This document shows, piece by piece, positions 16,246 through 25,459 of a DNA stretch of 64,000 nt. The notes under the pieces were generated by a model, which did not search any database, was not told the DNA's origin, and saw only the letters and a list, made by a program, of their open reading frames with translations. How positions within the stretch are numbered: position 1 is the stretch's first letter; the number at the start of each line of letters is the position of its first letter. Source of the stretch: LiPW-15 sp964530925 (lineage in GTDB: Bacteria; Patescibacteriota; Minisyncoccia; UBA6257; 2-01-FULL-56-20); assembly GCA_964530925.1 (NCBI GenBank), contig CAZHBZ010000001.1, positions 1 through 64,000 on the forward strand, in the 5' to 3' direction. The position numbers and the translations under genes are program-made.

Positions 16246-17716
16246 TTTTCGTGCGCAATTTTGGCTCGCCGAAGAGACCGGTTTCTTCTCCGGGACGGTA
16301 TGCCAGGTTCCCGCCGAGAATAGTGAATTTTACCTCTCCGTTCTTGAACACAGTAAGATCCGCGAAATATCCTTCGCCAATCCGTCCCCTGCCTTTAAAG
16401 CCTAAAACCTTCGCCGGAAAACCGGAGACTTTCCAAACCGCGTCTTCAAGCGAAAACAATTCTTCTTTCTCTACCCTTCCCAAGAAATGCATCAATGTGG
16501 AGTTGGAAGACATGGCCTTGGGCGCGAAAGTTCCGACCATAGCGCGCGGATTCTTCCAGGTGGCAATTAAAAGTTTTGGATCCAATTCTCCCAAAGTCAC
16601 CGTCGCGCGCAACCCGGTCGTAATCATAATTTTGCGAAGAGTTTCCGCGAAAGTGCTAAGGCCGAAAATTTCCATAAGTTCCTTAAAATTTTTTCCTTCA
16701 AGACTTTCGTTCTTGACGGCCTTAAGTATCCGAACTTTTTCCGGGTCGAATTGCGGGATATCTTTCATAACCCGCGAAGACAGCCATTCATCCTTTACGG
16801 AGTGGAGCATCTCTTCAAGACTCCCTTTCTGCGCCCAACCGGGCAACATAAAATATATCGGCACGATATTTTCTTCAAACGGCCTAGCCGTGAGATAAAG
16901 ATCCGTTTGCGCCGGCAAATCATAAAGCTCCGCCAAAACTTTTTCATATTCCGATTCCGCTCCGATCATAGGAGAAAAATGACTAACCAAAACTTTTGCT
17001 TTCGCAGCCTCCGCGAGTGTTTTAACCTCCTCGAAAGCTTGGGCGATTTCTTTATCCCGCCTCCTAAGATGCACGGCGCAAATTCCGTTCACTTTCGCGA
17101 CAGATTCCGCGAGCATTTTTATCTCTTTAAACGGGGTTCCCTTGCCGTGCGAATACTCAAGCCCAAAAGAGACACCCGCGCTTCCGTGGGATAACGAATC
17201 GTCGATTACTTTTTTAAAAACCGAAAGTTCATTCTGGGTAAGGTCGCGCTCGGCGTCCCCGACAAGTTCCTGCCGTACGGTCAAATGCCCGGTGAAAGTC
17301 GCAAAATTAACTCCCATTTTCCGCTCCTTAAGACTCGCGAAAAATTCTTTCATCGTATGCCAATCAATATTCAGTTTATCCACATCGGTCCATTTACGGA
17401 TCATATCCAATCGCCCGTAAAGCAAAGGGGCCAAAGAAAATCCGCACTGCCCCCCCACAATAGTCGTTATTCCTTGCGCCAAAAGATGTTCCGAGGAGGG
17501 ATCGTCGAAAATATCCAGGTAGTGATCGGCTGTGGAGCCTATATCAATAAAGCCCGGGGCTAAATATCCGCCCTGCCCGTCAAGAACCAAATCTGCGTCT
17601 TTCTGCGGGAAAGTTCCTATCGCCGAAATTTTGTCGCCCACAACAAAAACATCGGAGTGATCGCCAAAATCCTTCACTCCGCCCAAAACTTTTACGTTTT
17701 TAATAAGGAGCGTCAT
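16235..17716 (-). CDS. Amidohydrolase-family protein, D-aminoacylase-like, with altered metal site
   Basis: A 493-residue relative of N-acyl-D-amino-acid deacylases. The urease-like start (LLIKNVKVLGG), PGFIDI strand, VGGQCGFSLAP with the conserved Cys91, and VSHFSP strand are typical. However, the HxH metal pair that normally follows PGFID is replaced by Gly60 and Thr62 (PGFIDIGSTADH), so the usual metal chemistry may be lost or shifted to Asp64/His65. It overlaps ftsW and precedes murG, which hints at a link to D-amino acids of peptidoglycan. Substrate and activity are unknown. Confidence 0.75.
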   Translation of the reverse strand: MTLLIKNVKVLGGVKDFGDHSDVFVVGDKISAIGTFPQKDADLVLDGQGGYLAPGFIDIGSTADHYLDIFDDPSSEHLLAQGITTIVGGQCGFSLAPLLYGRLDMIRKWTDVDKLNIDWHTMKEFFASLKERKMGVNFATFTGHLTVRQELVGDAERDLTQNELSVFKKVIDDSLSHGSAGVSFGLEYSHGKGTPFKEIKMLAESVAKVNGICAVHLRRRDKEIAQAFEEVKTLAEAAKAKVLVSHFSPMIGAESEYEKVLAELYDLPAQTDLYLTARPFEENIVPIYFMLPGWAQKGSLEEMLHSVKDEWLSSRVMKDIPQFDPEKVRILKAVKNESLEGKNFKELMEIFGLSTFAETLRKIMITTGLRATVTLGELDPKLLIATWKNPRAMVGTFAPKAMSSNSTLMHFLGRVEKEELFSLEDAVWKVSGFPAKVLGFKGRGRIGEGYFADLTVFKNGEVKFTILGGNLAYRPGEETGLFGEPKLRTKNGF

Positions 17717-17764
17717 CTTTAATACATTATATCATCATAGCCCCTCGGGGCGGGACGTCTTTAC

Positions 17765-18646
17765 CTACCTGCCTCTTTCGGTAGAAACTTTTAATTCCCC
17801 AGCGCCGAAAAGCGCGGAAATTGTGCCGAAAAGATCGGTTCTTAAAACCGGAATGTCTCTTTCGTCGAGAGCGTTTAGCGCCTCCTTGGATGGATGCCCG
17901 TAGCTATTTTTGCCGACCTCTATGACCGCGAGTATCGGCGAAACCGCCGCCAAAAATTGAGCGCTCACGGAATACTTTGACCCATGATGGGCGACTTTTA
18001 AGATATCAGAGTGAAGTTCGTTCCCCGGCAAGGAGAGTTTTACTTCCGTTTTCTTTCCGATATCGCCGGTAAAAAGAGCGGAAACTCCGCCCACCGTCGC
18101 CCGCGCGACGAGTGTCGCCTCGTTTTCATCTTTTCCCAAGAGAAGCGCTTTATCCGGAGAAAGTATTTTAACGCCGTCCTCCCCAAGCGTGATTGAGTCC
18201 CCTTTCTCGAGCGTTACCATCGGGATGTTCTTTTCATTTAATTTTTGAATTACATTCGCCCACTCCGCGGAAATTACCTGAGGCTCACGCCCATTGGTTA
18301 AAACCGCGCCAACATCGTAAGAATCCAGCACATATCTCATCCCCCCGTAGTGGTCCAGCTGGGGATGAGAAATTATAACGAGGTCAATATATTTTTCCGT
18401 GGGTCCTAAAATCTTGCCGAGAGCGCCAACCACCCGCGAGCCCTGCCCGGCGTCAGTCAATATCTTTCCGCCGTTTTGGGTGATTATGAGCTCCGAATCC
18501 CCCTGGCCGACATCTAGAAAATAAAATCCTTCCCTTGGACCGGAGGCAGAAATATTTGTCCGCGCGAAAACGCAAAGCCCCAAAAGCAGGATTGCGGCAA
18601 AAACGAATGTTTTATTTTTTAGTTCTGGTAATCCCCGCATATACAA
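17765..18646 (-). CDS. ComEC-type metallo-beta-lactamase domain protein
   Basis: A 293-residue protein with one N-terminal membrane helix (about 14-30) and an extracytoplasmic metallo-beta-lactamase fold. Motifs seen are DVGQGDSELI, SHPQLDHYGG (the HxxxDH metal site of ComEC), LFTGDIG and VAHHGSKYS. This is the C-terminal domain of ComEC encoded as its own gene. It overlaps the competence-domain gene by 35 bp, so the two halves of ComEC are made together. In other bacteria ComEC conducts single-stranded DNA across the membrane during uptake. Confidence 0.9.
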   Translation of the reverse strand: MYMRGLPELKNKTFVFAAILLLGLCVFARTNISASGPREGFYFLDVGQGDSELIITQNGGKILTDAGQGSRVVGALGKILGPTEKYIDLVIISHPQLDHYGGMRYVLDSYDVGAVLTNGREPQVISAEWANVIQKLNEKNIPMVTLEKGDSITLGEDGVKILSPDKALLLGKDENEATLVARATVGGVSALFTGDIGKKTEVKLSLPGNELHSDILKVAHHGSKYSVSAQFLAAVSPILAVIEVGKNSYGHPSKEALNALDERDIPVLRTDLFGTISALFGAGELKVSTERGR

Positions 18647-19997
18647 AAATTATAAGACATATGTAATAAATAGCCGCGGCGTAGGGAATGTTCAAAAAAT
18701 CTCCGAAGGGCAACTTCACCCTCGAGAAAAACTCGATTATGAATATAAAATATTTCATCGAGATTTCGGTAAAAAAAGCGAAAAAGAACGCCAGGGCGCC
18801 TGAAAAGAAATTAGCAACGGCAATAAGAAATCCCAAAAACATCGCGTAGGGAACAAAACCGGTGATAAGCGAATTCGATATTATCGCCGCTAGCGAGAAT
18901 CCGCCGAAAGTTTTGATAACGATTGGCAAAACCGCCGTCTGGGCGGAAATAGTCATAAGCGCCGCCTCCGCGACTCCTTTTGGATTTTTTCTCGGTAGAA
19001 ATATGTTTTTAACCGCCGGAAGGACGTAGACGATTCCCGCGAGGCTCACGAACGAAAGAATGAAGCCGATATCAAAAACGTTATTCGGATCCCAAATGGT
19101 CATCGAAAATCCCGCGAAAGCTATCGCGTTCTTCGGCGAATATATCCTCCCGCTCTCTTTCGCTAAAAGAAGCAACGCGCCCATGATTCCCGCCCGGACA
19201 ACCGAAGCTTCCGCCCCGACCATCACAATAAAAAGAACGATAATAATTATCGAAAGTGCGAAACGCAACTTGCGGGATAAAAAAGAACCGAGGACGAGCG
19301 CTATCGCGTTTACAAGTATTGTGATGTTGAATCCCGAAAGCGCAATCAAATGAGTAGTCCCACTCCCCTTCATCGCGTCTTTAAAATCCGCGGAAAAACT
19401 ATTCCTGTCCCCCAAGAGAAGCCCGCCCATAAGCGCGGATGAGGGCGGCGATAGATGTTCTTTTAAGGAACTTAAAACTTTCGACTTAAAACTTAAAAGC
19501 GCCTGCTTTACTCCTGAGCCATTGTTTTTGGAAATTATTTCTGGCGAATATATCCACGCTCCCGGGCGAGTAGAATACTTGTCGGGGTTAAGCGCGGCTT
19601 CAAATTTTACTCTGTCGCCATATTCTAAAAGGACTCCTTCATTCGAGATAAGGTCTATCGTCCCGCCATACGGAGACAATAATTTTGCCTCTGTCCTCTG
19701 AACCGTTCCATTTACCTTGGTTTCGCCCATGACAATAGCCTCCATAATAGTTTTCTCTCCGAAGCCAGGATAGTTCGCGCTTGCGAGTTTCCCATATAAA
19801 ACAAAGTAGAAAAAACCTAAGATAAATGCGATTAGGGCGACGGCGAAGTATTTAGTTAAGTTGCGCCTAAAAAAATATGTAGTGGCGGTTATAACAAAAA
19901 ATCCGACAATGCCAGTATATATATTTACTCCCGAACCGCTCGCGATAACGCCCAAAATAAATCCCGAGAAAAGCGAAAAAACTATTTCCGCCGCCAT
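18612..19997 (-). CDS. ComEC membrane channel (Competence domain), split form
   Basis: A 461-residue polytopic protein corresponding to the N-terminal DUF4131 and Competence domains of ComEC. The key region GLLLGDRNSFSADFKDAMKGSGTTHLIALSGFNITIL is clear, followed by about nine helices. It lacks the metallo-beta-lactamase domain, which is encoded by the overlapping downstream gene. No other competence gene (comEA, comF, pil genes) is obvious in the window. A TATACT about ten bases before the ATG suggests a near-leaderless message. Confidence 0.92.
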   Translation of the reverse strand: MAAEIVFSLFSGFILGVIASGSGVNIYTGIVGFFVITATTYFFRRNLTKYFAVALIAFILGFFYFVLYGKLASANYPGFGEKTIMEAIVMGETKVNGTVQRTEAKLLSPYGGTIDLISNEGVLLEYGDRVKFEAALNPDKYSTRPGAWIYSPEIISKNNGSGVKQALLSFKSKVLSSLKEHLSPPSSALMGGLLLGDRNSFSADFKDAMKGSGTTHLIALSGFNITILVNAIALVLGSFLSRKLRFALSIIIIVLFIVMVGAEASVVRAGIMGALLLLAKESGRIYSPKNAIAFAGFSMTIWDPNNVFDIGFILSFVSLAGIVYVLPAVKNIFLPRKNPKGVAEAALMTISAQTAVLPIVIKTFGGFSLAAIISNSLITGFVPYAMFLGFLIAVANFFSGALAFFFAFFTEISMKYFIFIIEFFSRVKLPFGDFLNIPYAAAIYYICLIIFVYAGITRTKK

Positions 19998-20056
19998 TAT
20001 TTTTTAAAGTATACCAAGTTCCATATACCAATTTCTATTTCCTAATAACAATTATT

Positions 20057-20086
20057 CTGCTTGGTCTCCATATGGAGACCAAGCAG
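20057..20086. repeat. 30-bp perfect palindrome with GGTCTC core
   Basis: CTGCTTGGTCTCC-ATAT-GGAGACCAAGCAG. No T run follows, so it is not a standard terminator. A related palindrome with the same GGTCTC...GAGACC core lies at 25460. Confidence 0.7.
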
Positions 20087-20191
20087 GGAGGGGCAATTAT
20101 TGATTTTGAAAACGAATCAATCTTCGTATATTATTTGAAGTAGACTGACCAAAAAGTTTTAAAATGTTCCTTCCCACCCTGGGTCTGCCCG

Positions 20192-20845
20192 TTATTTGTT
20201 CCTCCACTCCTCAATCTTTTTGTGATCTCCCGAAAGCAGGACCTGCGGGACTTTTAGTTTCTTTTTGCCGAGCTTGAACTCCTCGGGGCGGGTATAGACG
20301 GGATAGGAACCTTTGAGTTCCTCAAGCGACTCGAGTTTGCCCAAAAAGCCCGGCAGGAACCGCGCGACGGATTCGGAGAGCACCAAAGCCGGCAATTCGC
20401 CGCCCGAGAGGACAAAGTCCCCGATAGAAACCTCTTCATCGGCCAACGCTTCGGCCACCCTTTCGTCTACGCCTTCGTACCGGCCGGAAATCAAAATCAG
20501 TCTTTCATATTTGGAAAGTCTCTTGGCCATCGCCGCATCCAGCTTCTTCCCCCTCGTAGAAAAAAGAATTGTTCGCGTCTTCTTATTTGAAATTTGTAAT
20601 TTGGACTTTGAACTTAATGATTTGAGCGCCTTATAAATTGGCTCAAACATGAGCACCATTCCCGGTCCCCCGCCAAACGGCCGGTCGTCAATTTTTTTAT
20701 GCTTTCCGGTCGCGAAATCGCGCAAATCCATCATTTTGAATTTCAAAATCTTTTTGGCGATAGCACGCTTAAAAAGCGATTCGTTAAGATAGGAATCAAA
20801 TATCTTCGGAAAGGCGGTCAAAATTACTATCTCTTTTGTTTTCAT
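20192..20845 (-). CDS. trmD: tRNA (guanine37-N1)-methyltransferase
   Basis: SPOUT methyltransferase that makes m1G37 and prevents frameshifting. The 217 residues cover the family core: LTAFPKIFDSYL, DDRPFGGGPGMVLMFEPI, and the knot region LISGRYEGVDERV...VSIGDFVLSGGELPAL. The C-terminal domain is shorter than in E. coli. It is not next to rplS, rpsP or rimM, its usual partners; rplS is 34 kb away. Confidence 0.96.
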   Translation of the reverse strand: MKTKEIVILTAFPKIFDSYLNESLFKRAIAKKILKFKMMDLRDFATGKHKKIDDRPFGGGPGMVLMFEPIYKALKSLSSKSKLQISNKKTRTILFSTRGKKLDAAMAKRLSKYERLILISGRYEGVDERVAEALADEEVSIGDFVLSGGELPALVLSESVARFLPGFLGKLESLEELKGSYPVYTRPEEFKLGKKKLKVPQVLLSGDHKKIEEWRNK

Positions 20846-20904
20846 CCTGTAGTGAAATTACGACTTTTGTCTTTGTCTGAAACCACTAACGATCAACTAC
20901 TTAT

Positions 20905-20976
20905 CCCGATATCGTTTACGATATCGAGGATCCTCGATTTTGTCGAGCGAATAAATTCGCGGACAAAATCGGGACT
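20905..20976. repeat. Two-hairpin palindromic element, copy 2
   Basis: Hairpin 1: CGATATCG-TTTA-CGATATCG (20907-20926). Linker AGGATCCTCG. Hairpin 2: CGATTTTGTC with GACAAAATCG, plus an inner GCGAAT/ATTCGC stem, ending in GGGACT. It lies between trmD and the TraG-like gene; 20977-21006 continues with the CTATCTTCTATTC spacer motif. Confidence 0.75.
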
Positions 20977-20995
20977 ATTCACCATCTACTATCTT

Positions 20996-22597
20996 CTATT
21001 CACTATTCTCGTCTTTCGGAGCGGACATCGCATCGCTTATCATTTTTCTTACCGAATCGATGTTCACCTGTTCGGGTGTTTTACGCTCTCTTTCCTTCGA
21101 CGGAAAAGTTTCTTTGCCCTCGAGGGCCTTAAGAGAGATAGATTGCTTTGGGGCTTCGCTTCTTTCCATCATTGCTGGCCGGGGATTATACGGCCTCACT
21201 TCTCTTTCCGCCACAGCGGGCCGAGGGCTATACGGCCTCTCTTCTTGCCTCATCGGTTGGGGTGAAGTTTTAAAAGACTGCGCGCCGCCGCTCGATTGCA
21301 TCACATTGCTCCATTCGTTAATCTCTTCTTCCACCGCGTAGCGGGGCCTCGCGTAGCGTTTCCTCGAAGCCTTTATCACATCCTCTTCCGGAGCGGCTTC
21401 AAACTGCGTCTTTATGGGAGGCAAGGTGGCGGCCGAGAACGGCCGGGAGGTCACACCGTCTACCATAAGTTTCAAATATATCCTGCGGTTCGGGAGATTC
21501 ACCATATCCTGCGGTCCGAATTCCGGCTCCAATTCTTTGGCCAAAAAATCCGCATCGGCCGCACCCACTCGCATGACTATCTGCGTTCCCACGTTACCGA
21601 AAATCGCGTCCCTGACCTTGGTGGACATATCCGTCACTAGCTGACCGATATATTGATGAGCCATGGTAAGACACAAGCGGTATTTGCGCGCTTCGGACAA
21701 TATATTCGCGAAAGAATCCGTGGCAAAGTTTTGAAACTCGTCGACATAGAGATAGAAGTCCACGCGTTCTTCTTCGGGAATCCTTATCCTGTCCATCGCC
21801 GCGAGCTGGATCTTCGTGATTATCATCGCGCCTAAAAGCGAAGAGTTGTCTTCTCCTATCCTTCCTTTGGATACGTTGACCAAAAGGATTTTCCCTTGGT
21901 TCATCAGCTCGAAGATATCCATAGTGCTTCTCGCTTGACCCACAATATTCCTGATAAGCGGAGTCGAGAGGAATTGGCCGACTTTGTTCAAAATAGGAGT
22001 GATGGCTTCGTTTCGGAATTGCTCTTTCCAGGCTTCGAATTCCGACACCCAAAAAGCTTTGACCACCGGGTCTTCGATATTCGCTACGATCTTCTGCCTG
22101 AATTCTTTATCCACCAAAAGCCTAGTGATACCCAAAAGCGTGGAACCCGGAGTATCCAAAAGCGCCAAAACCGAATTGTTGAGGATGTATTCCATTCTGG
22201 CGGACCAAACTCCCGCCCAGATCTTTGTAAAGATTCCCATTAGCCCCGAAGCCACAAGATGCTTGTATCTCGGGTCGGAAAGCTCGAGAGGATTGAACCC
22301 GATAAAATAGTCGGGGTCGGAAGGATTGAAATAGAGAACATCGTCCAGGCGATTCTTGGGAATCATTTTCAAAAGGTCTTCCACGACTTCTCCGTGCGGG
22401 TCTACTAAGCAAATACCTTCGCCATTCGCGATATCTTGGATAAGCATATTGCGAAGCAAAGTGGTCTTACCGGTTCCGGTCTTTCCAATAACATACATAT
22501 GCTGTCTCCGGTCGGCGCGCTTAATACCAAAAATCCTATCGGAGTTCCTAAAATCCGTTTTCCCGAAAAATACTACGTCTTTTTTTTCTTCTGGCAT
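20996..22597 (-). CDS. TraG/VirD4-like DNA-handling ATPase
   Basis: A 533-residue RecA-like ATPase of the type IV secretion coupling-protein group. Walker A is GKTGTGKTT (residues 38-46), Walker B is YLYVDEFQN, and EARKYRLCLTMAHQYIGQL follows as the sensor region. The N-terminal helices usual for VirD4 are absent; a separate membrane protein upstream may supply the anchor. The last 110 residues are a low-complexity, Pro/Arg-rich tail with repeated RPYSPRPAVAERE units. It is the third gene of a tight operon (24327 to 20996). Similar cassettes are widespread in CPR, with an unproven role in DNA transport or pili. Confidence 0.85.
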   Translation of the reverse strand: MPEEKKDVVFFGKTDFRNSDRIFGIKRADRRQHMYVIGKTGTGKTTLLRNMLIQDIANGEGICLVDPHGEVVEDLLKMIPKNRLDDVLYFNPSDPDYFIGFNPLELSDPRYKHLVASGLMGIFTKIWAGVWSARMEYILNNSVLALLDTPGSTLLGITRLLVDKEFRQKIVANIEDPVVKAFWVSEFEAWKEQFRNEAITPILNKVGQFLSTPLIRNIVGQARSTMDIFELMNQGKILLVNVSKGRIGEDNSSLLGAMIITKIQLAAMDRIRIPEEERVDFYLYVDEFQNFATDSFANILSEARKYRLCLTMAHQYIGQLVTDMSTKVRDAIFGNVGTQIVMRVGAADADFLAKELEPEFGPQDMVNLPNRRIYLKLMVDGVTSRPFSAATLPPIKTQFEAAPEEDVIKASRKRYARPRYAVEEEINEWSNVMQSSGGAQSFKTSPQPMRQEERPYSPRPAVAEREVRPYNPRPAMMERSEAPKQSISLKALEGKETFPSKERERKTPEQVNIDSVRKMISDAMSAPKDENSE

Positions 22598-23091
22598 TAT
22601 TGTTCGATAATTACCTTAATTTCTTTTAGGAATTTTTCATAACCCTTTAGCGATCTTTCGGCGATATCCTGGGTGAGATTAAAATTCTCTTCGTGGACCA
22701 ATTGGTTCCTTATTTTGTGCGAACGCCAGAGATCCTCGAAACTCGCGAGCTCTCCCGGCTCAATATTGTCCAAACGGTCGGCCATGTGTTCACCCGAAAG
22801 TCCCGCGCTCTTCAAAATAGTATCGACAAGCGCGTCTCCCTGAATAAGGGCCACCTTCATGCTGTCTGGCTTGCCTTCATTGAACTTTTTCTTGATGTCG
22901 GTCCATTTCTCGAGAAGCTCCGCTTTCTTCACTGTCATAATTGGTTTTACGTCCGGATTGGCTTTAAACCTGGGCCTGAGTTTTAACGCTTTATTAAGGG
23001 CGTAGAAAAACAGGCCTATCAAAAGCGCGTCCACGACGATCATGCCAAGCCGGAAATATTCAAGAAGTTTCCAGACGGTAAGTTCTTGCAT
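22597..23091 (-). CDS. Membrane-anchored protein with HEPN-like RNxxxH motif
   Basis: A 164-residue protein with one N-terminal helix (about 14-32) and a helical cytosolic part. Near the C-terminus, KIRNQLVHEENFNL contains R128-N-x3-H133, the RN-x(n)-H pattern of HEPN domains, many of which are RNases or toxin subunits. Whether this is a true HEPN fold needs a profile search. Its stop overlaps the start of the TraG-like ATPase and its start abuts the stop of the 23092 gene, so the three genes form one operon. Confidence 0.65.
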   Translation of the reverse strand: MQELTVWKLLEYFRLGMIVVDALLIGLFFYALNKALKLRPRFKANPDVKPIMTVKKAELLEKWTDIKKKFNEGKPDSMKVALIQGDALVDTILKSAGLSGEHMADRLDNIEPGELASFEDLWRSHKIRNQLVHEENFNLTQDIAERSLKGYEKFLKEIKVIIEQ

Positions 23092-24327
23092 TTATTGAAA
23101 GATTTCTAAGTCCGAGCTCTCGCCGAAAATAGCGAGTCCCGAAGGAGGCCCGACTTTGCGGCTCTCCACGCGTTGCATATAAGGCCCGGTCAACACCACG
23201 TTGGTCGGCGGATGGTAAATAGTTGCCAGGCTTTCCACGGAAAGCTCCGAGAACTTGGAATTAACGTTGTGATGGAAGAGGGTGGAAGTAAAAAGCTTGC
23301 CGAGGCCCGTCCACTGCGGAATATCCCGATGCTTGTATTCGTGCAAAATATGCTCCTTGCGATGTTCATTCTTTTTCTTCTTGAAGAACCAGGATTTTGC
23401 CGCGCCCACAGCCACGCCGTCGTTCTGCTTAAAGGAATTAAGATCGGGCGAGCTGTATTGATTAAAAGCGGAAAGTATCCCCTGCTTCGCGTAGTTATCC
23501 TGAAAAATTGTTTTTGGAGAAACATAAATTACCCGAATGAGCGTGTTGAACATCGGTTTCGAAAGATTTTCTTCCACCGCCTTTGCCACTTTTATTTCCG
23601 TCGCGGTTTTGGGTTTCGGCGACTCGCCTTCTTTTTTCGGCGGCTGCTCCTTCATTTTATCCAGAGCGGGTTTATATTTTTCCTTTACCGCCTTGGTCTT
23701 AACGGGCATAAGTATCATCTGAATTCCGAGTATCTCTTCTTTTTGAATACGTCCCAAAATTTCAATGAGAACTGAGATGGGATCAAAATTCTTACCATCC
23801 GGCTTCTCGCTCCCGCCGGTTGAAAATTCGTTATAAGAGCGAATAGGCAAAATACCGTCTTTGTCCAAAATAAGCTCCGTTCCCCAGGCATCCAGCCCGC
23901 GCGCGTAAAGTTCCGCCGTATTCGACGGGATTCGAGCCGCGTAATCTTCATCCGCTTCTTTGATATCCACGTCCTGATAGAAAGAAAAGAACGCGGACTC
24001 CATAAGGTTTTTAAGTTTTTCCTGAACCCTTATATAGAAATGTATCTCGCCGCCGAAGCTTGCCACTTCAAGCGATGTCCAATCGGTATGCTTTCCTCCC
24101 CAGCCGTGCATAGTCGCGAGTATCTGCTCCATAGCCTGCGGAGTCTTCTTAATTTCCCTGGAAATTTTGATGTCCAAAAGCGACCAGCGCGCGGAACGCT
24201 TCTTGGTCTCATGATTTATGAAAACAAAAAGCGAAGCGATAACCGGCAAAAGCAAGATGGGTAAAAGCATCCACCAGGCAGAAGCCAAAAATATCCCGAG
24301 AACTTCGGAAATTAATCCAAAAGACAT
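23092..24327 (-). CDS. Membrane protein of the TraG-like operon, unrecognised
   Basis: A 411-residue protein with an N-terminal double hydrophobic segment (about 4-36) and a large soluble region. Residues 225-255 are Lys/Pro-rich (EQPPKKEGESPKPKTATEI). The rest has alpha/beta character with no motif I recognise. As first gene of the operon, ending directly at the next start, it probably forms the membrane platform for the ATPase. A TAAAAT seven bases before the ATG suggests a leaderless message. Confidence 0.7.
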   Translation of the reverse strand: MSFGLISEVLGIFLASAWWMLLPILLLPVIASLFVFINHETKKRSARWSLLDIKISREIKKTPQAMEQILATMHGWGGKHTDWTSLEVASFGGEIHFYIRVQEKLKNLMESAFFSFYQDVDIKEADEDYAARIPSNTAELYARGLDAWGTELILDKDGILPIRSYNEFSTGGSEKPDGKNFDPISVLIEILGRIQKEEILGIQMILMPVKTKAVKEKYKPALDKMKEQPPKKEGESPKPKTATEIKVAKAVEENLSKPMFNTLIRVIYVSPKTIFQDNYAKQGILSAFNQYSSPDLNSFKQNDGVAVGAAKSWFFKKKKNEHRKEHILHEYKHRDIPQWTGLGKLFTSTLFHHNVNSKFSELSVESLATIYHPPTNVVLTGPYMQRVESRKVGPPSGLAIFGESSDLEIFQ

Positions 24328-24364
24328 CTATTTAATTTTAGCACAAATAGAATGCTGTATAAGT

Positions 24365-25390
24365 CTAAGCCTCGCGAACTTTGTAAGTGCCGTCCCCCAA
24401 ACGTTCAAAAAGTTCCTTATTCTGAAGATTTACCAAAATAGTGTTGTACTTAAAAAAGCGCTTTTCCTGAACCGCGGAGACTATCTCCTTGGATTTCATG
24501 GGGCCGGCTTTGGCGAGGATGGTCTTAATGACATCTTTGGCGGTGCCGGGTTCAAAACCATGTTCAGAAAGGGCGTAAATGCCGCGTCCGACAAGGACGA
24601 AGCGAGCGTCTTTAATAAGTTCGTTATGAACGGTGGAAGCCAGGGCGATCCGCTTATCGAATTTAGCCTGATTCACCAAGTTGGCGATTTCCGCGAAATG
24701 CTGAGGTTCGCCTTTTTTCTTGAGCGCCAGATATATCCTGTCGCGGATGGTTTTTGGACGGATTTCCGGCCAGGCCACAAGGCCTTTGTCGCCATAGGGA
24801 TTCATATGAATAGCCTTAGAAATGCTCAAACAATTTTCGAGATATTCCGCGGAAAGATTCTTTTCTTTCAAAAATTTCTTCAAATTGGTTTCGTAACCGC
24901 CGGAAAGGACTTCGCCCTTCTTTTGGTTCAAAGTCAAACCCCAGGAAGCGATGAGTTTCACCGCGTCTTTCAAGCCATTCTTATCCAGATAGTAGAAGGG
25001 CCAGAATTCATTGTCTTCGTTATAGGAGTTGAACGAACCGGAGATGGACAAAAGCAAGCTCAAATAATTTTCGTTCAAACCTTCGATATCTTTGGAAAGA
25101 AGCTTGACCAGGTTTTCTTGTTTGGCCACGCCTCCCATTGTCTTCAAATACTTCTTGCCTTTATCCATGGCCGAAACACAAGCCGGGATAGCTTCGTACT
25201 TGGAAGCCATAAGAGAAAGGGCGGAAGCCTCAATCTGGCGAACCCGTTCGCGGGTAACGCCAAAACGCTTGCCGATGGCCTCCAGGGTCTCTGGGGAGCC
25301 GTTTTTGAGACCAAAACGTCCGGCAATTACTTCAATTTGCCGATCGGAAAGGTCCTTGACTAACGCGGTATAAATCTTTGAAATCTGCAT
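24365..25390 (-). CDS. Sigma-70 region-4 plus HARE-type winged-helix protein
   Basis: A 341-residue regulator-like protein. Residues about 10-60 match sigma-70 region 4 (LSDRQIEVIAGRFGL, then a helix-turn-helix TLEAIGKRFGVTRERVRQIEAS). No sigma region 2 is present. The C-terminal 130 residues contain two winged-helix units of the HARE-HTH/RpoE(delta) type (KTIRDRIYLALKKKGEPQHFAEIANLV and KDVIKTILAKAGPMKSKEIVSAV). The combination suggests an RNA-polymerase-associated factor that recognises -35 DNA. The gene is monocistronic, with a TATAAT upstream. Target genes are not known. Confidence 0.8.
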   Translation of the reverse strand: MQISKIYTALVKDLSDRQIEVIAGRFGLKNGSPETLEAIGKRFGVTRERVRQIEASALSLMASKYEAIPACVSAMDKGKKYLKTMGGVAKQENLVKLLSKDIEGLNENYLSLLLSISGSFNSYNEDNEFWPFYYLDKNGLKDAVKLIASWGLTLNQKKGEVLSGGYETNLKKFLKEKNLSAEYLENCLSISKAIHMNPYGDKGLVAWPEIRPKTIRDRIYLALKKKGEPQHFAEIANLVNQAKFDKRIALASTVHNELIKDARFVLVGRGIYALSEHGFEPGTAKDVIKTILAKAGPMKSKEIVSAVQEKRFFKYNTILVNLQNKELFERLGDGTYKVREA

Positions 25391-25459
25391 GTTTTAAGTT
25401 GTTGAAGAATTATAACCTTTTAGCCCCAAGGATGTCAAGCCCAACCCAGACAAAGCTCT

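Noticed and set aside
24218..25363. A 381-codon open frame on the + strand
   Set aside because: Antisense to the sigma-like gene at 24365, whose domains are clear; composition is a codon shadow.
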